DNA of 64,000 bases from Collinsella sp. (GTDB lineage: Bacteria; Actinomycetota; Coriobacteriia; Coriobacteriales; Coriobacteriaceae), in NCBI GenBank assembly GCA_018381235.1, contig JAGZSF010000007.1, positions 1 through 64,000 on the forward strand. The letters run 5' to 3'. Of the stretch, positions 42,806-51,214 are shown one piece after another. Within the stretch, counting starts at the first letter, position 1. Each line of letters begins with the position of its first letter. The position numbers were made by a program, and so were the translations under genes. The notes beneath the pieces are model-generated. The model was given only the letters and a program-made list of their open reading frames with translations, ran no database searches and had not been told where the DNA came from.

Positions 42806-44644
42806 ATGCGCGTAGACAATCTGAGGAACATCGCCATCATCGCTCACGTCGACCACGGCAAGACGACGATGGTCGACAAGCTCCTGCGTGCCACGGACGC
42901 CTTCCGTGCCAACCAGCAGGTCGAGGACCGCGTCCTGGATTCTAACGACCAGGAGCGCGAGCGCGGCATTACGATTCTCGCCAAGAACATCTCTATCGAG
43001 TACAAGGACGTTAAGATCAACGTCATCGACACTCCGGGCCACGCCGACTTTGGCGGCGAGGTCGAGCGCGTGCTGCGTATGGCCGACGGCGCCCTGCTGC
43101 TGGTCGACGCCTTTGAGGGCCCCATGCCCCAGACCCGCTTCGTGCTGCGTCACGCTATCGACACCGGCCTCAAGATCATGATCGTCATCAACAAGATTGA
43201 CCGTCCGGGTGCTAACCCCGAGAAGGCCTACAACGACTGCCTGGACCTTATGGCCGACCTGGGCGCCACCGACGACCAGCTTGAGTTCGCCATGGAGCAC
43301 GTGGTCTACGCCAGCGCTATGAATGGCTTTGCCCGCCTTGATCCCAACGACGGCAACATGGACATGTATCCGCTGCTCGATATGATCATCGACGACATGC
43401 CCGCGCCCGAGGTTGACGAGAACGCCCCGCTGGCCATGCAGTGCGTGACCATCGACCACTCCAACTTCGTTGGTCGTATCGGCATCGGCCGCGTGTACTC
43501 CGGCACCATCCACCAGGGCGACCAGATCCTGGTTGTCAAGAACGACGGCTCCAGCGCTACCGCCACCGTCAAGCAGCTCTTTACCTTCGACTACCTGGGC
43601 CGCACCGAGTGCCAGGAAGTCGGCGCCGGCGACATCGCCGCTGTCGTGGGCATCGACCGCACCGATATCGGCGATGTCTACACCGATCCCGAGAACCCCG
43701 TCGAGCTCGAGCCCATCGAGATCGACCCGCCGACCCTGTCCATCGTCTTCGAGGCTTCGACCTCCCCGCTCGTCGGCCGCGACGGCGACATCGTGGGCGC
43801 CCGTCAGCTCAAGGAGCGCCTGTTCAACGAGGCCGAGAACAACGTGACCATGAAGATCGAGGAGCTCGAGGACAAGAGCGGCGTCGAGGTCTCGGGCCGC
43901 GGCATCCTGCACCTGTCCGTCCTGATGGAGTCCATGCGCCGCGAGGGCTTTGAGTTCCAGGTCGGCCGTCCCCGCGTCCTGTTTAAGAAGGACGAGAACG
44001 GCAACAAGATGGAGCCTGTCGAGCAGGCCGTCGTCGAGTGCCCGGACGAGTACTCGGGCAAGGTCGTTGAGGTCTTCGGTACCTCCGGCGGCATCATGAC
44101 GAGTATGGACACCTCGGGCATCGTGACGCACCTCGAGTTTAAGATCCCGACCCGCGGCATCATGGGTCTTAAGAACCGCATCATGAATGTCACCCACGGC
44201 GAGGGCGTGTTCTACCACACCTTCCTGGAGTATGGTCCCTACGCCGGCGAGATCGGCAACCGTCAGAACGGCGCCATGATCTCCATGACCACCGAGAAGG
44301 CCGTTGCCTACGCTCTGGGTACGCTGCAGGAGCGCGGCCAGCTGTTTGTTGAGCCGGGCACCGAGTGCTACGAGGGCATGATCGTGGGCGAGCGCAGCAA
44401 GGCTGGCGACATGGTCGTCAACATCGCCCGTACCAAGAACCTGGGCAACCAGCGTTCCTCGACCTCCGATATCTCCGTCCAGCTGGTGCCGCCCCGCACC
44501 TTCTCGCTGGAGGAGGCGCTGGAGTACATCGCCGACGACGAGCTGGTCGAGATCACTCCCAAGAACATCCGCCTACGCAAGCGTCTGCTCAACGCCACCG
44601 ACCGCAAGAAGGCTGCCGTCCGCGCCGGCCAGGTCAACAAATAA
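42806..44644 (+). CDS. typA: Ribosome-binding GTPase TypA/BipA
   Basis: Translational GTPase related to EF-G that helps 50S assembly at low temperature and stress adaptation. GTPase motifs are AHVDHGKTT (G1), RGITI (G2), DTPGHADF (G3) and NKIDRP (G4). The EF-G-like domains III and V and the BipA-specific C-terminal domain (GQLFVEPGTECYEGMIVGE) follow. 612 residues is standard. It is transcribed alone with its own terminator. Confidence 0.97.
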   Translation: MRVDNLRNIAIIAHVDHGKTTMVDKLLRATDAFRANQQVEDRVLDSNDQERERGITILAKNISIEYKDVKINVIDTPGHADFGGEVERVLRMADGALLLVDAFEGPMPQTRFVLRHAIDTGLKIMIVINKIDRPGANPEKAYNDCLDLMADLGATDDQLEFAMEHVVYASAMNGFARLDPNDGNMDMYPLLDMIIDDMPAPEVDENAPLAMQCVTIDHSNFVGRIGIGRVYSGTIHQGDQILVVKNDGSSATATVKQLFTFDYLGRTECQEVGAGDIAAVVGIDRTDIGDVYTDPENPVELEPIEIDPPTLSIVFEASTSPLVGRDGDIVGARQLKERLFNEAENNVTMKIEELEDKSGVEVSGRGILHLSVLMESMRREGFEFQVGRPRVLFKKDENGNKMEPVEQAVVECPDEYSGKVVEVFGTSGGIMTSMDTSGIVTHLEFKIPTRGIMGLKNRIMNVTHGEGVFYHTFLEYGPYAGEIGNRQNGAMISMTTEKAVAYALGTLQERGQLFVEPGTECYEGMIVGERSKAGDMVVNIARTKNLGNQRSSTSDISVQLVPPRTFSLEEALEYIADDELVEITPKNIRLRKRLLNATDRKKAAVRAGQVNK

Positions 44645-44671
44645 GCGCTGGGCTTTATAGCGTCTAACAAG

Positions 44672-44706
44672 AAAGGGCGTCGACCGCGATGGTCGGCGCC
44701 CTTTTT
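44672..44706 (+). terminator. Terminator of typA
   Basis: A stem of about 14 bp (AAAGGGCGTCGACC with GGTCGGCGCCCTTT, one wobble), GCGAT loop, then a T run. Confidence 0.9.
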
Positions 44707-44771
44707 GGTTCAGGGGGCAGGTTCGTTTGCGCCGCCACAAAGGTGCTTGGCATCTTTGTGGCAGTTAGCTG

Positions 44772-45917
44772 CTAAGCGGTGGGGAGTCCCGGCGTGTTAG
44801 TCGGCTGCTGCGGCTTGAGACGGGCGTTGCGCCAGATGATCTGGATGATGTAGCCGAGCATAAAGACAAAGGCCACACCGCTGATGAAGCCGCCTACGAG
44901 GGGAAGCCCTGTGAGGGCGCCTGCGGCGATGCCACCCACGGCTGCCATGGCGTAGCGGTTTTGGCTGTGTCCGACCATGCGGGCGATCGCGCACCCCGCA
45001 AAGGCGTTCGACACCAATGCGATGCCGATAACGCCGCACATGAGGGCTCCGGCAAGCGATAGACCAGCGATGGAGATAATCAGCAGTAGGACGGCGGGGA
45101 CGATAGCAATCGTGCCCAGAAGACCGCTCACCCACAGGGGCGTGGGGCGCTGGTGGAGCATGCCGGCGGCGCTGGCGGTCGCGCGCGGAAAGACGAGCTC
45201 GAGTAGCAGGGCGACAAAGCAGGTGGAAAGCGCCGCGGCGACGGTGCCGCCGATGACATCGTTAACGGTGGAAGTATCCTCGTTTTCGGTGCGGTCGATC
45301 TTGAGCGCGCCGACCTCGGCTCCCGCGGCGCGCTCGGGGTCCTCGGAGACGTGCGCGTTCACGGTGCCGGTGATGTGGGCGTTCTTGCCCAGGATGAGCT
45401 TGTCGGCCCAAACCTCGACATCGCCATCGACGGTGCCATCGATGGTTACCGTGTCGCCCGCAAGCGCTGCCGACCTGGCGGAGCCGCGCAGGGCAACCGT
45501 CTCGCCCATCGCATAGAAACAGTTGGCGGTGCTGTCGGAATTGAGCACGACATGCTGGCCAGCGACGGTCACGCTGCCATCAACCGTGGTCTTGGCAATG
45601 TCGATGGTGCGTGCCGCCAGACGGACGGCGCCGCCCACTGTGCAGTCACGGATCGAGAGGGTATCGCCCGCGGCGATGATATCGCGGTCGATGGACACAT
45701 CATCCAAGTTGAGGGCCTGACCTGCCCAGTACAGGTCACCTTCGACGCCGGACGGATTGGCGTCATTGTCGGTCGCAAGTACGTTTCCTGCGGTGTCCGT
45801 GCCGGCGAACGACGCCGTGGGAAGCACGGTGATCGCCAGCGCGATGAGCGCGAATAGGATGGTGATGCGGCCCCATGCTTTACGGCGCTGGGTCAACGGG
45901 AGTTGATTGCAGGGCAT
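44772..45917 (-). CDS. Bactofilin-like beta-helix protein with C-terminal membrane segments
   Basis: A 381-residue protein: N-terminal hydrophobic signal or anchor (about 18-38, ILFALIALAITVLPTASFAG), then a Gly/Asp-rich beta-helix-like region (about 55-200) with repeats such as SVTVAGQHVVL, TVTIDGTVDGDVEVWADKLILGKNAHITG, typical of polymer-forming or bactofilin-type proteins. Four or so hydrophobic segments close the chain. ATG at 45917 follows AAGGA. It would lie in the membrane with the beta-helix outside if the signal is cleaved. Function is unknown. Confidence 0.75.
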   Translation of the reverse strand: MPCNQLPLTQRRKAWGRITILFALIALAITVLPTASFAGTDTAGNVLATDNDANPSGVEGDLYWAGQALNLDDVSIDRDIIAAGDTLSIRDCTVGGAVRLAARTIDIAKTTVDGSVTVAGQHVVLNSDSTANCFYAMGETVALRGSARSAALAGDTVTIDGTVDGDVEVWADKLILGKNAHITGTVNAHVSEDPERAAGAEVGALKIDRTENEDTSTVNDVIGGTVAAALSTCFVALLLELVFPRATASAAGMLHQRPTPLWVSGLLGTIAIVPAVLLLIISIAGLSLAGALMCGVIGIALVSNAFAGCAIARMVGHSQNRYAMAAVGGIAAGALTGLPLVGGFISGVAFVFMLGYIIQIIWRNARLKPQQPTNTPGLPTA

Positions 45918-46023
45918 AGTGAATCCTTCGTTAGATACTCGGCATATACCTAACAGGGTACCCAACGCGTGGGCGCTCTAAAAGAACCTCTCGGTTGCAT
46001 TTCGAAGGATGAGCCCGCGCTGC

Positions 46024-46713
46024 CTACTTTTTGCGATGCAAAAAGCGCGCGATGTCTTCTTCGGTGGGGCTTTTGATGTCAAAGCGCAGCGAGAGCCAGC
46101 GCAGACCCATGGTCACGACAACGCATACGATCAGCGCGGCGACATTGCTCATGATGCCGCTCATAACGAGACACACGTAGCTTGTCGATCCGGCGATGGC
46201 CGCGATGGCATAAAAGTTAGTGCGTTGGAAAATGCCCGGAACCACGCCCATAAAGCCGTCGCGCAGCATGCCGCCACCTACTGCGGTGAAGAAGCCCATC
46301 ATGATGCAAACGACGGGCGCAAAACCGTAGACCAGTGCCTTGTCTGCGCCGGTTGCCGCATAGATGCCGACCGAGATGATGTCGAGCAAGGGGATGAGTT
46401 TTTCGGGCTTGTCGACGATTGCCGGGAAAATGTAGATGATGGCTGCCGTGGCGATGGAGAGCGGCAGCGCCATTGGCTGGTTGAGGATGTAGACGTTGCC
46501 CACCTGCAGCGTCATGTCGCGCAAGAGACCGCCGCCCAGACCGCAGACCACCGCGAGCGCGACCGCGCCCACCAGGTCGAGCTTGTGCTCGCGCGCAACC
46601 AACACACCCGAGATCGATGCAGCGACAACAGCGAACATCTCGAGCCAAAACGGAATAGCGACCATGGCATCCGAGGCATGTGAGGTAATGGTTATGGCGG
46701 CGACGACGGGCAA
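46024..46713 (-). CDS. TRIC-type cation channel (UPF0126)
   Basis: A 229-residue membrane protein with about seven hydrophobic segments and two copies of the family motif, GLGGGLLRD and AVGGGMLRD, one per three-helix repeat. Bacterial members form trimeric cation channels. A TTG start at 46713 has AAAGGA seven bases upstream. The protein ends in a basic tail. Confidence 0.88.
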   Translation of the reverse strand: MPVVAAITITSHASDAMVAIPFWLEMFAVVAASISGVLVAREHKLDLVGAVALAVVCGLGGGLLRDMTLQVGNVYILNQPMALPLSIATAAIIYIFPAIVDKPEKLIPLLDIISVGIYAATGADKALVYGFAPVVCIMMGFFTAVGGGMLRDGFMGVVPGIFQRTNFYAIAAIAGSTSYVCLVMSGIMSNVAALIVCVVVTMGLRWLSLRFDIKSPTEEDIARFLHRKK

Positions 46714-46869
46714 GATGGGGTCCTTTGGGTTGTGGGTTTAGACAATGCCCGTACATAGTACATGGTTGGCGGGCGTGGCGACCCTATTGCTCGGTAAACG
46801 GTCGGGACCGGGTATGGTCATAGGTTCCATGTTTGGGGATCCGGGTTGATGCCGAACGCGATGGGGGCG

Positions 46870-47019
46870 TGGCTGAATAGGAGGGATGTCCAAATTTTGA
46901 GTGGAGCTCAAAATTTATCCGGTCGGCTTGCGCCGACCGCGCTGCGCTAAAAACGCGCCACTGGCGCGTTTTCTTTACGCTTTGCGCCCTGGCGGGTTCG
47001 AATCCCTCCTCCTCCGCCG
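46870..47019 (-). repeat. tRNA-Ser 3'-end repeat element
   Basis: After the tRNA-Ser(CGA) terminator, minus strand, comes an inverted copy of the tRNA's last 26 bases (plus 46994-47019, 25 of 26 identical to the gene's 3' end). Three hairpins follow: AAAACGCGC/GCGCGTTTT, CGGTCGGC/GCCGACCG and AAATTTTGAG/CTCAAAATTT. The unit ends in a degraded direct copy of the tRNA end (46870-46887, 15 of 18 bases). This is the same order as at tRNA-Lys and tRNA-Gly. Confidence 0.85.
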
Positions 47020-47045
47020 TATCTGTTTGTAAGGGACTCAAAAGA

Positions 47046-47072
47046 AAAAAGCTCCCGTTGCTGGGAGCTTTC
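47046..47072 (-). terminator. Terminator of tRNA-Ser (CGA)
   Basis: A 9-bp stem, AAAGCTCCC with GGGAGCTTT, and a T run on the minus strand, 12 bases after the CCA end. Confidence 0.85.
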
Positions 47073-47083
47073 TCAACCAAAAT

Positions 47084-47174
47084 GGCGGAGGAGGAGGGAT
47101 TCGAACCCTCGTGACCTTATACAGGCCAAACGGTTTTCGAGACCGCCGCATTCAACCACTCTGCCACCCCTCCG
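47084..47174 (-). tRNA. tRNA-Ser (CGA)
   Basis: A 91-base class II tRNA: acceptor GGAGGGG, anticodon loop CTCGAAA (CGA), long variable arm (TTTGGCCTGTATAAGGTCACG), T-arm GGGTTCGAATCCC and encoded CCA (47084-47086). Confidence 0.95.
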
Positions 47175-47182
47175 CGTGGGGT

Positions 47183-47213
47183 AAAAACAAAGCAGGCTCG
47201 AAGGCCTGCTTTG
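47183..47213 (-). terminator. Terminator of tRNA-Ser (GGA)
   Basis: A 9-bp stem, AAAGCAGGC with GCCTGCTTT, followed by GTTTTT on the minus strand. Confidence 0.85.
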
Positions 47214-47221
47214 GAATTAAC

Positions 47222-47312
47222 TGGCGGAGAGTCAGGGATTTGAACCCTGGAGACGCTTTTGACGCCTACACGATTTCCAATCGTGCTCCTTCGGCCACTC
47301 GGACAACTCTCC
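47222..47312 (-). tRNA. tRNA-Ser (GGA)
   Basis: A 91-base class II tRNA with acceptor GGAGAGT, anticodon loop TTGGAAA (GGA), a long variable arm and encoded CCA (47222-47224). Unlike its neighbour, it has no 3'-end repeat downstream. Confidence 0.95.
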
Positions 47313-47816
47313 GTTAAATGCGAAAGTCAGTATACACGAGGAATCGCAAAGTGCAAACAGAAAAGTTGGCATTTTTTAAAACGCTTGGCCGCGTTTGGCG
47401 TTGCAGCAGGGTTTGAGATGCCAAAAAACGGCTTCCGACCAGCGTAGTTGATCAACTCAATTGTTCAAAAGGGGTATTTATAAGCGATTTGGCAATGAAT
47501 TTAAAAATCTTTGGGTGGTGCTGTGGGCCACTGGTATGCATTTTGCGACCACAACCATGCGCCCGTTGACCTGCGACTTGGCTCAGCTTGTCCTCACGGC
47601 ACCGTATCTTGTCCACAGATCCGTCAAGCTTTTGGTCAGCATTTGGTTGGAATGCGCATGAAACACCGTGCGAGTATGGGCATATGTGGAGGTCATGAGG
47701 TTGTAGCTGCATATTCTTGCAGCCTAGGAGGTTGAAAGATATTATTACCAAGTCTTTTCCTGCTTCAGGCGCACCTTCACGACCTGAAGCCACATTTGCC
47801 CAGAGGAGGTGACAAT
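47313..47816. other. Intergenic region between tRNA-Ser and rpsF
   Basis: About 500 bases without a gene. It holds the divergent promoters of tRNA-Ser and the rpsF operon, and an S6 leader. Two small hairpins are visible near the 3' end: GCTGCA/TGCAGC around 47703-47720 and the one at 47762-47790. I see no coding potential. Confidence 0.6.
47762..47790 (+). promoter_or_regulatory. Leader hairpin upstream of rpsF
   Basis: An 8-bp perfect stem, GCTTCAGG with CCTGAAGC, with a 13-base loop lies 27 bases before the rpsF start. Many bacteria have an S6:S18-binding leader RNA here; the CCG bulge of that motif is not evident, so the assignment is tentative. Confidence 0.4.
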
Positions 47817-48110
47817 ATGAAGGCTTATGAACTGCTGTTCTTTGTTGACCCGTCGCTCGACCCCGAGACTCGTCTCGCTGTTATGAAGCGTATCGATACC
47901 ACGATCGCTGAGGGCGCTGGCAAGGTCGACTCCGTTGACGAGTGGGGCAAGCGCAAGCTCGCCTACGAGATCAACGACCTCACCGATGGTGACTACACCC
48001 TCATCAACTTCCACGCAGATCCTACCCAGATCGCCGAGCTTGATCGCGTCCTGCGCATCACCGACGCTGTGGTCCGCCACATGATCGTCCGTCGCGACGA
48101 CCAGGAGTAA
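47817..48110 (+). CDS. rpsF: 30S ribosomal protein S6
   Basis: A 97-residue protein with the S6 pattern (MKAYELLFFVDPSL, GKRKLAYEINDLTDGDY, VVRHMIVRRD). GAGGAGGTGACA precedes the ATG at 47817. First gene of the rpsF-ssb-rpsR-rplI operon. Confidence 0.97.
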   Translation: MKAYELLFFVDPSLDPETRLAVMKRIDTTIAEGAGKVDSVDEWGKRKLAYEINDLTDGDYTLINFHADPTQIAELDRVLRITDAVVRHMIVRRDDQE

Positions 48111-48158
48111 GACTGTCGTTTTGGACTGGGCTTGTGCCCCAAGAGGAAGTAGTGAGTT

Positions 48159-48611
48159 ATGAGCATCAATCGAGTGAACATCACCGGTAACCTCACCCGC
48201 GATCCCGAGCTGCGCGCCACCGCCGGCGGAACCCAGGTTCTGTCCTTTGGCGTTGCCGTGAACGATCGTCGCCGCAACGCGCAGACTGGCGAGTGGGAGG
48301 ACTATCCCAACTTTGTCGACTGCACCATGTTCGGCACCCGCGCCGAGGCCGTGAGCCGTTTCCTGGCAAAGGGAAACAAGGTCGCGATCGAGGGCAAGCT
48401 GCGCTACAGCTCTTGGGAGCGCGACGGCCAGCGCCGGAGCAAGCTTGAGGTCATCGTCGATGAGATCGAGTTTATGAGCTCCCGTGGTGGCCAGGGTGGC
48501 TACGATCAGGGCGGTTACGCCCCCGCAGCTCCCGCGCCCGCAGCACGTCCTGCCGCGCCGGTGGCTACGCCGCCCGCGGTCGACGTCTACGATGAGGACA
48601 TCCCGTTCTAA
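48159..48611 (+). CDS. ssb: Single-stranded DNA-binding protein
   Basis: A 150-residue OB-fold protein (residues 1-110), then a Gly/Ala/Pro linker and the acidic C-terminal tip DEDIPF, which recruits repair and replication proteins. Located between rpsF and rpsR as in most Gram-positives. Confidence 0.97.
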   Translation: MSINRVNITGNLTRDPELRATAGGTQVLSFGVAVNDRRRNAQTGEWEDYPNFVDCTMFGTRAEAVSRFLAKGNKVAIEGKLRYSSWERDGQRRSKLEVIVDEIEFMSSRGGQGGYDQGGYAPAAPAPAARPAAPVATPPAVDVYDEDIPF

Positions 48612-48683
48612 GGGTTGTTCACCTATTTTTGAGTGAGAGGCGGCTTCGGTTCGCCGAAGTTGCCAAATGAAAGGTATTTTGAC

Positions 48684-48950
48684 ATGGCTAATGATTTTTC
48701 TGCACGTCAGCCGCGTCGTAAGTACTGCCAGTTCTGCAAGGAGAACACTGAGTTCATCGACTATAAGGACACTCAGCTTCTCCGTAAGTACATGACCGAC
48801 CGTGGCAAGATCAAGCCCCGTCGCGTCACTGGCGCTTGCACGCAGCATCAGCATGACATCGCCAACGCCATCAAGCGCGCCCGCGAGATGGCTCTCCTGC
48901 CGTACACCGTCCCCGTGGTTTCCTCTCGTGGCAACCGCGACCGCGGCTAA
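48684..48950 (+). CDS. rpsR: 30S ribosomal protein S18
   Basis: An 88-residue protein: a basic start with CQFCKENTEFIDYKD, then LLRKYMTDRGKIKPRRVTG. Two Cys (C-x-x-C) are present, suggesting a zinc-binding C+ paralog. The ATG at 48684 is taken from the family N-terminus; the frame extends 17 codons upstream. Confidence 0.96.
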   Translation: MANDFSARQPRRKYCQFCKENTEFIDYKDTQLLRKYMTDRGKIKPRRVTGACTQHQHDIANAIKRAREMALLPYTVPVVSSRGNRDRG

Positions 48951-48965
48951 GAAGGGAGACGCATC

Positions 48966-49505
48966 ATGAAGGTTATTCTTCTCGATGAGATCAAGGGCAA
49001 GGGCGGCGAGGGTGACGTCGTAGAGGTCGCTCAGGGTTACGCTGAGAACTTCCTGTTCCCCAAGAAGCTCGCTGTTGCCGCCACCAAGGGCAACCTCAAG
49101 CAGCTTGACGAGCGTCGCAACAACATCGCCAAGCGCGAGGCCGTCCGTCTGGCTACCGCTAACGAGACCAAGGCTGCCTTCGAGGGCAAGACGGTCACCG
49201 TTGACGTCAAGGTCGGCGACGAGGGCATCCTCTTTGGCTCCGTTACCGCCGCTATGGTCGCTGACGCCATCAAGGCTCAGCTCGGTATGGACATCGACCG
49301 CAAGCGCGTCGAGCTCGGTAAGCCCATCAAGGTTGCCGGTGCCCACACCGTTGCCATCTCGCTGTACCGCGAGATCAAGGCCGAGGTTGTCGTTCTCGTC
49401 GGCGTTACCGCCGAGGAGCTCGCTGCCGAGGCTGAGGTCGAGGAGGCCGCTGAGGTCGCCGAGGCCGAGACCGCCGAGGTCGAGACTGAGGCTGCTGCCG
49501 AGTAG
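48966..49505 (+). CDS. rplI: 50S ribosomal protein L9
   Basis: Begins MKVILLDEIKGKGGEGDVVEV with the L9 N-terminal domain, a connecting helix, and a C-terminal domain. An additional Ala/Glu-rich acidic tail of about 30 residues makes it 179 residues, longer than the usual 150. Confidence 0.96.
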   Translation: MKVILLDEIKGKGGEGDVVEVAQGYAENFLFPKKLAVAATKGNLKQLDERRNNIAKREAVRLATANETKAAFEGKTVTVDVKVGDEGILFGSVTAAMVADAIKAQLGMDIDRKRVELGKPIKVAGAHTVAISLYREIKAEVVVLVGVTAEELAAEAEVEEAAEVAEAETAEVETEAAAE

Positions 49506-49537
49506 CATTTGCTGCAACGCAACAATCTTGTTCTAAG

Positions 49538-49576
49538 AAGGGCGCTCTGGGAAACCAGGGCGCCCTTTTGTTTTTT
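49538..49576 (+). terminator. Terminator of the rpsF operon
   Basis: A 12-bp stem (AAGGGCGCTCTGG paired across a GAAA loop, one wobble) is followed by TTTTGTTTTTT. Confidence 0.9.
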
Positions 49577-49729
49577 GCGCTGAGCGAGTGTCATGGTGAA
49601 TGTTGCGTCGAAGTCCTATATACAGGACCGTTCATCCGTTTGGTTCGGTGATGATTGGCGGCGCGCGGCGCGTTTTGGGACCGTGGCTGATACTATGGAT
49701 GCTCGCAAGCGATATGAATGAGGATGCTC

Positions 49730-51121
49730 ATGGCATATGACGATAGGGAGACCGGGCTGACGGTTGAGGACCGCGGCTCAAAGTTGGGTCTTCCCCAAAA
49801 CCAAGATGCAGAGGCCAACGTACTGGCCGCTATGCTGCTATCGCCCGAGGTGGTCGAAGAAGCCCAGGTCGAGCTGCAGCCCGATGACTTCTACCGGCCC
49901 ATTCATAAGACCATCTATACCGCGATGGTCGATATGTACAACAGTCGCATTCCCATCGACTCCATCTCGCTGATCGATTACCTGCGAAGCATCAACAAAC
50001 TCGATGCCGTGGGCGGCGAAGCGTACATTTTGGAGTTGATGGGTCAGACCCTGTCGCTCGTCAACTGGCAGCACCATGCCGCCATCGTTCGCCGTGATTC
50101 GATGCTGCGTGAGCTGATCGGCGCCACCAACGAGATCAACGCGCTGGCATATAACGCCCCCACCGACACCAAAGAGGTTGTCGAGCTGGCCGAGAGCAAG
50201 CTGCTCAAGGTTACGGCGCGCGAGGTCAAGTCGAGCTACAAGACGCTGACCGAGTTTATGGTCGAGGCCTATAACGAGGCCGAGGAAGTGTGCCAGGCCG
50301 GTGGCCAGGCTGCGGGCGTGCCCACGGGCTTCCCGTCGCTCGACCGCATGCTCATGGGCTTCCGCGAGGGCCAGCTCATCATTATCGGCGCCCGCCCTGC
50401 TGTGGGTAAGACGTCGTTCGCCCTGAATCTGGCGCTCAACGCTGCCGCTGCCGGTTATACCGTCGGCTTCTTCTCGCTGGAGATGTCGGGCAAAGAAATT
50501 GCCCAGCGTCTGATTTGCGCCTACGCCATGATCTCGATCAGTGACTTCCGCATGGGCCGCATTAGCCCCGAGCAGTGGGCCAATATCAACGAGGCCACGC
50601 AGACCTTGTCCAAGCTCGATATTCTGATTGACGATACGCCCGGCACCACAGTGACCGAGATTCGCGCCAAGAGTCGCCGCATGCTCCATAACAAGGAGAA
50701 GGCAATCATCATCCTGGACTACCTGCAGCTGGTGAGTCCTCCGCCGGGACGCCGCTCCGAGAGCCGTACCGTCGAGGTTTCGGAGATGTCGCGTGGTCTG
50801 AAGATCATGGCCAAGGAGCTCAAGATTCCGCTCATCGCGCTGTCGCAGCTCTCGCGTCAGGTCGAATCCCGTACCGGCAAGCGCCCGCAGCTTTCCGACC
50901 TTCGTGAATCGGGCTCTATCGAGCAGGACGCCGATATCGTTATGTTCTTGGACCGTTCCGCCGACGAGGCCGAAGCCTCGCGCGACGATCGACCCGACGA
51001 GGGCGTTACGCGTATCGTCGTGGCCAAGAACCGTTCGGGCCCGATCGGCGACGTCGACCTGATGTTCCTGCCGGCATCCACCAAGTTCTATGAGCTTGAT
51101 GGGGCACATGCCGAGGAGTAG
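49730..51121 (+). CDS. dnaB: Replicative DNA helicase DnaB
   Basis: Hexameric RecA-fold helicase that unwinds DNA at the fork. The N-terminal domain (LPQNQDAEANVLAAML) precedes the C-terminal ATPase with Walker A ARPAVGKT (about 221-228), FSLEMS, Walker B IILDYLQL and LSQLSRQVE. The ATG at 49730 follows GAGGA. 463 residues is standard. No intein is present. Confidence 0.97.
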   Translation: MAYDDRETGLTVEDRGSKLGLPQNQDAEANVLAAMLLSPEVVEEAQVELQPDDFYRPIHKTIYTAMVDMYNSRIPIDSISLIDYLRSINKLDAVGGEAYILELMGQTLSLVNWQHHAAIVRRDSMLRELIGATNEINALAYNAPTDTKEVVELAESKLLKVTAREVKSSYKTLTEFMVEAYNEAEEVCQAGGQAAGVPTGFPSLDRMLMGFREGQLIIIGARPAVGKTSFALNLALNAAAAGYTVGFFSLEMSGKEIAQRLICAYAMISISDFRMGRISPEQWANINEATQTLSKLDILIDDTPGTTVTEIRAKSRRMLHNKEKAIIILDYLQLVSPPPGRRSESRTVEVSEMSRGLKIMAKELKIPLIALSQLSRQVESRTGKRPQLSDLRESGSIEQDADIVMFLDRSADEAEASRDDRPDEGVTRIVVAKNRSGPIGDVDLMFLPASTKFYELDGAHAEE

Positions 51122-51214
51122 GACAGGCGCCCGTTGCACGGGTATACTGGGAATGTTTTGTGCTTCTGCGTGCCGGCGTGGCGCGTAGACAGTCCATGAA
51201 TGTAAGGAGTAAAC

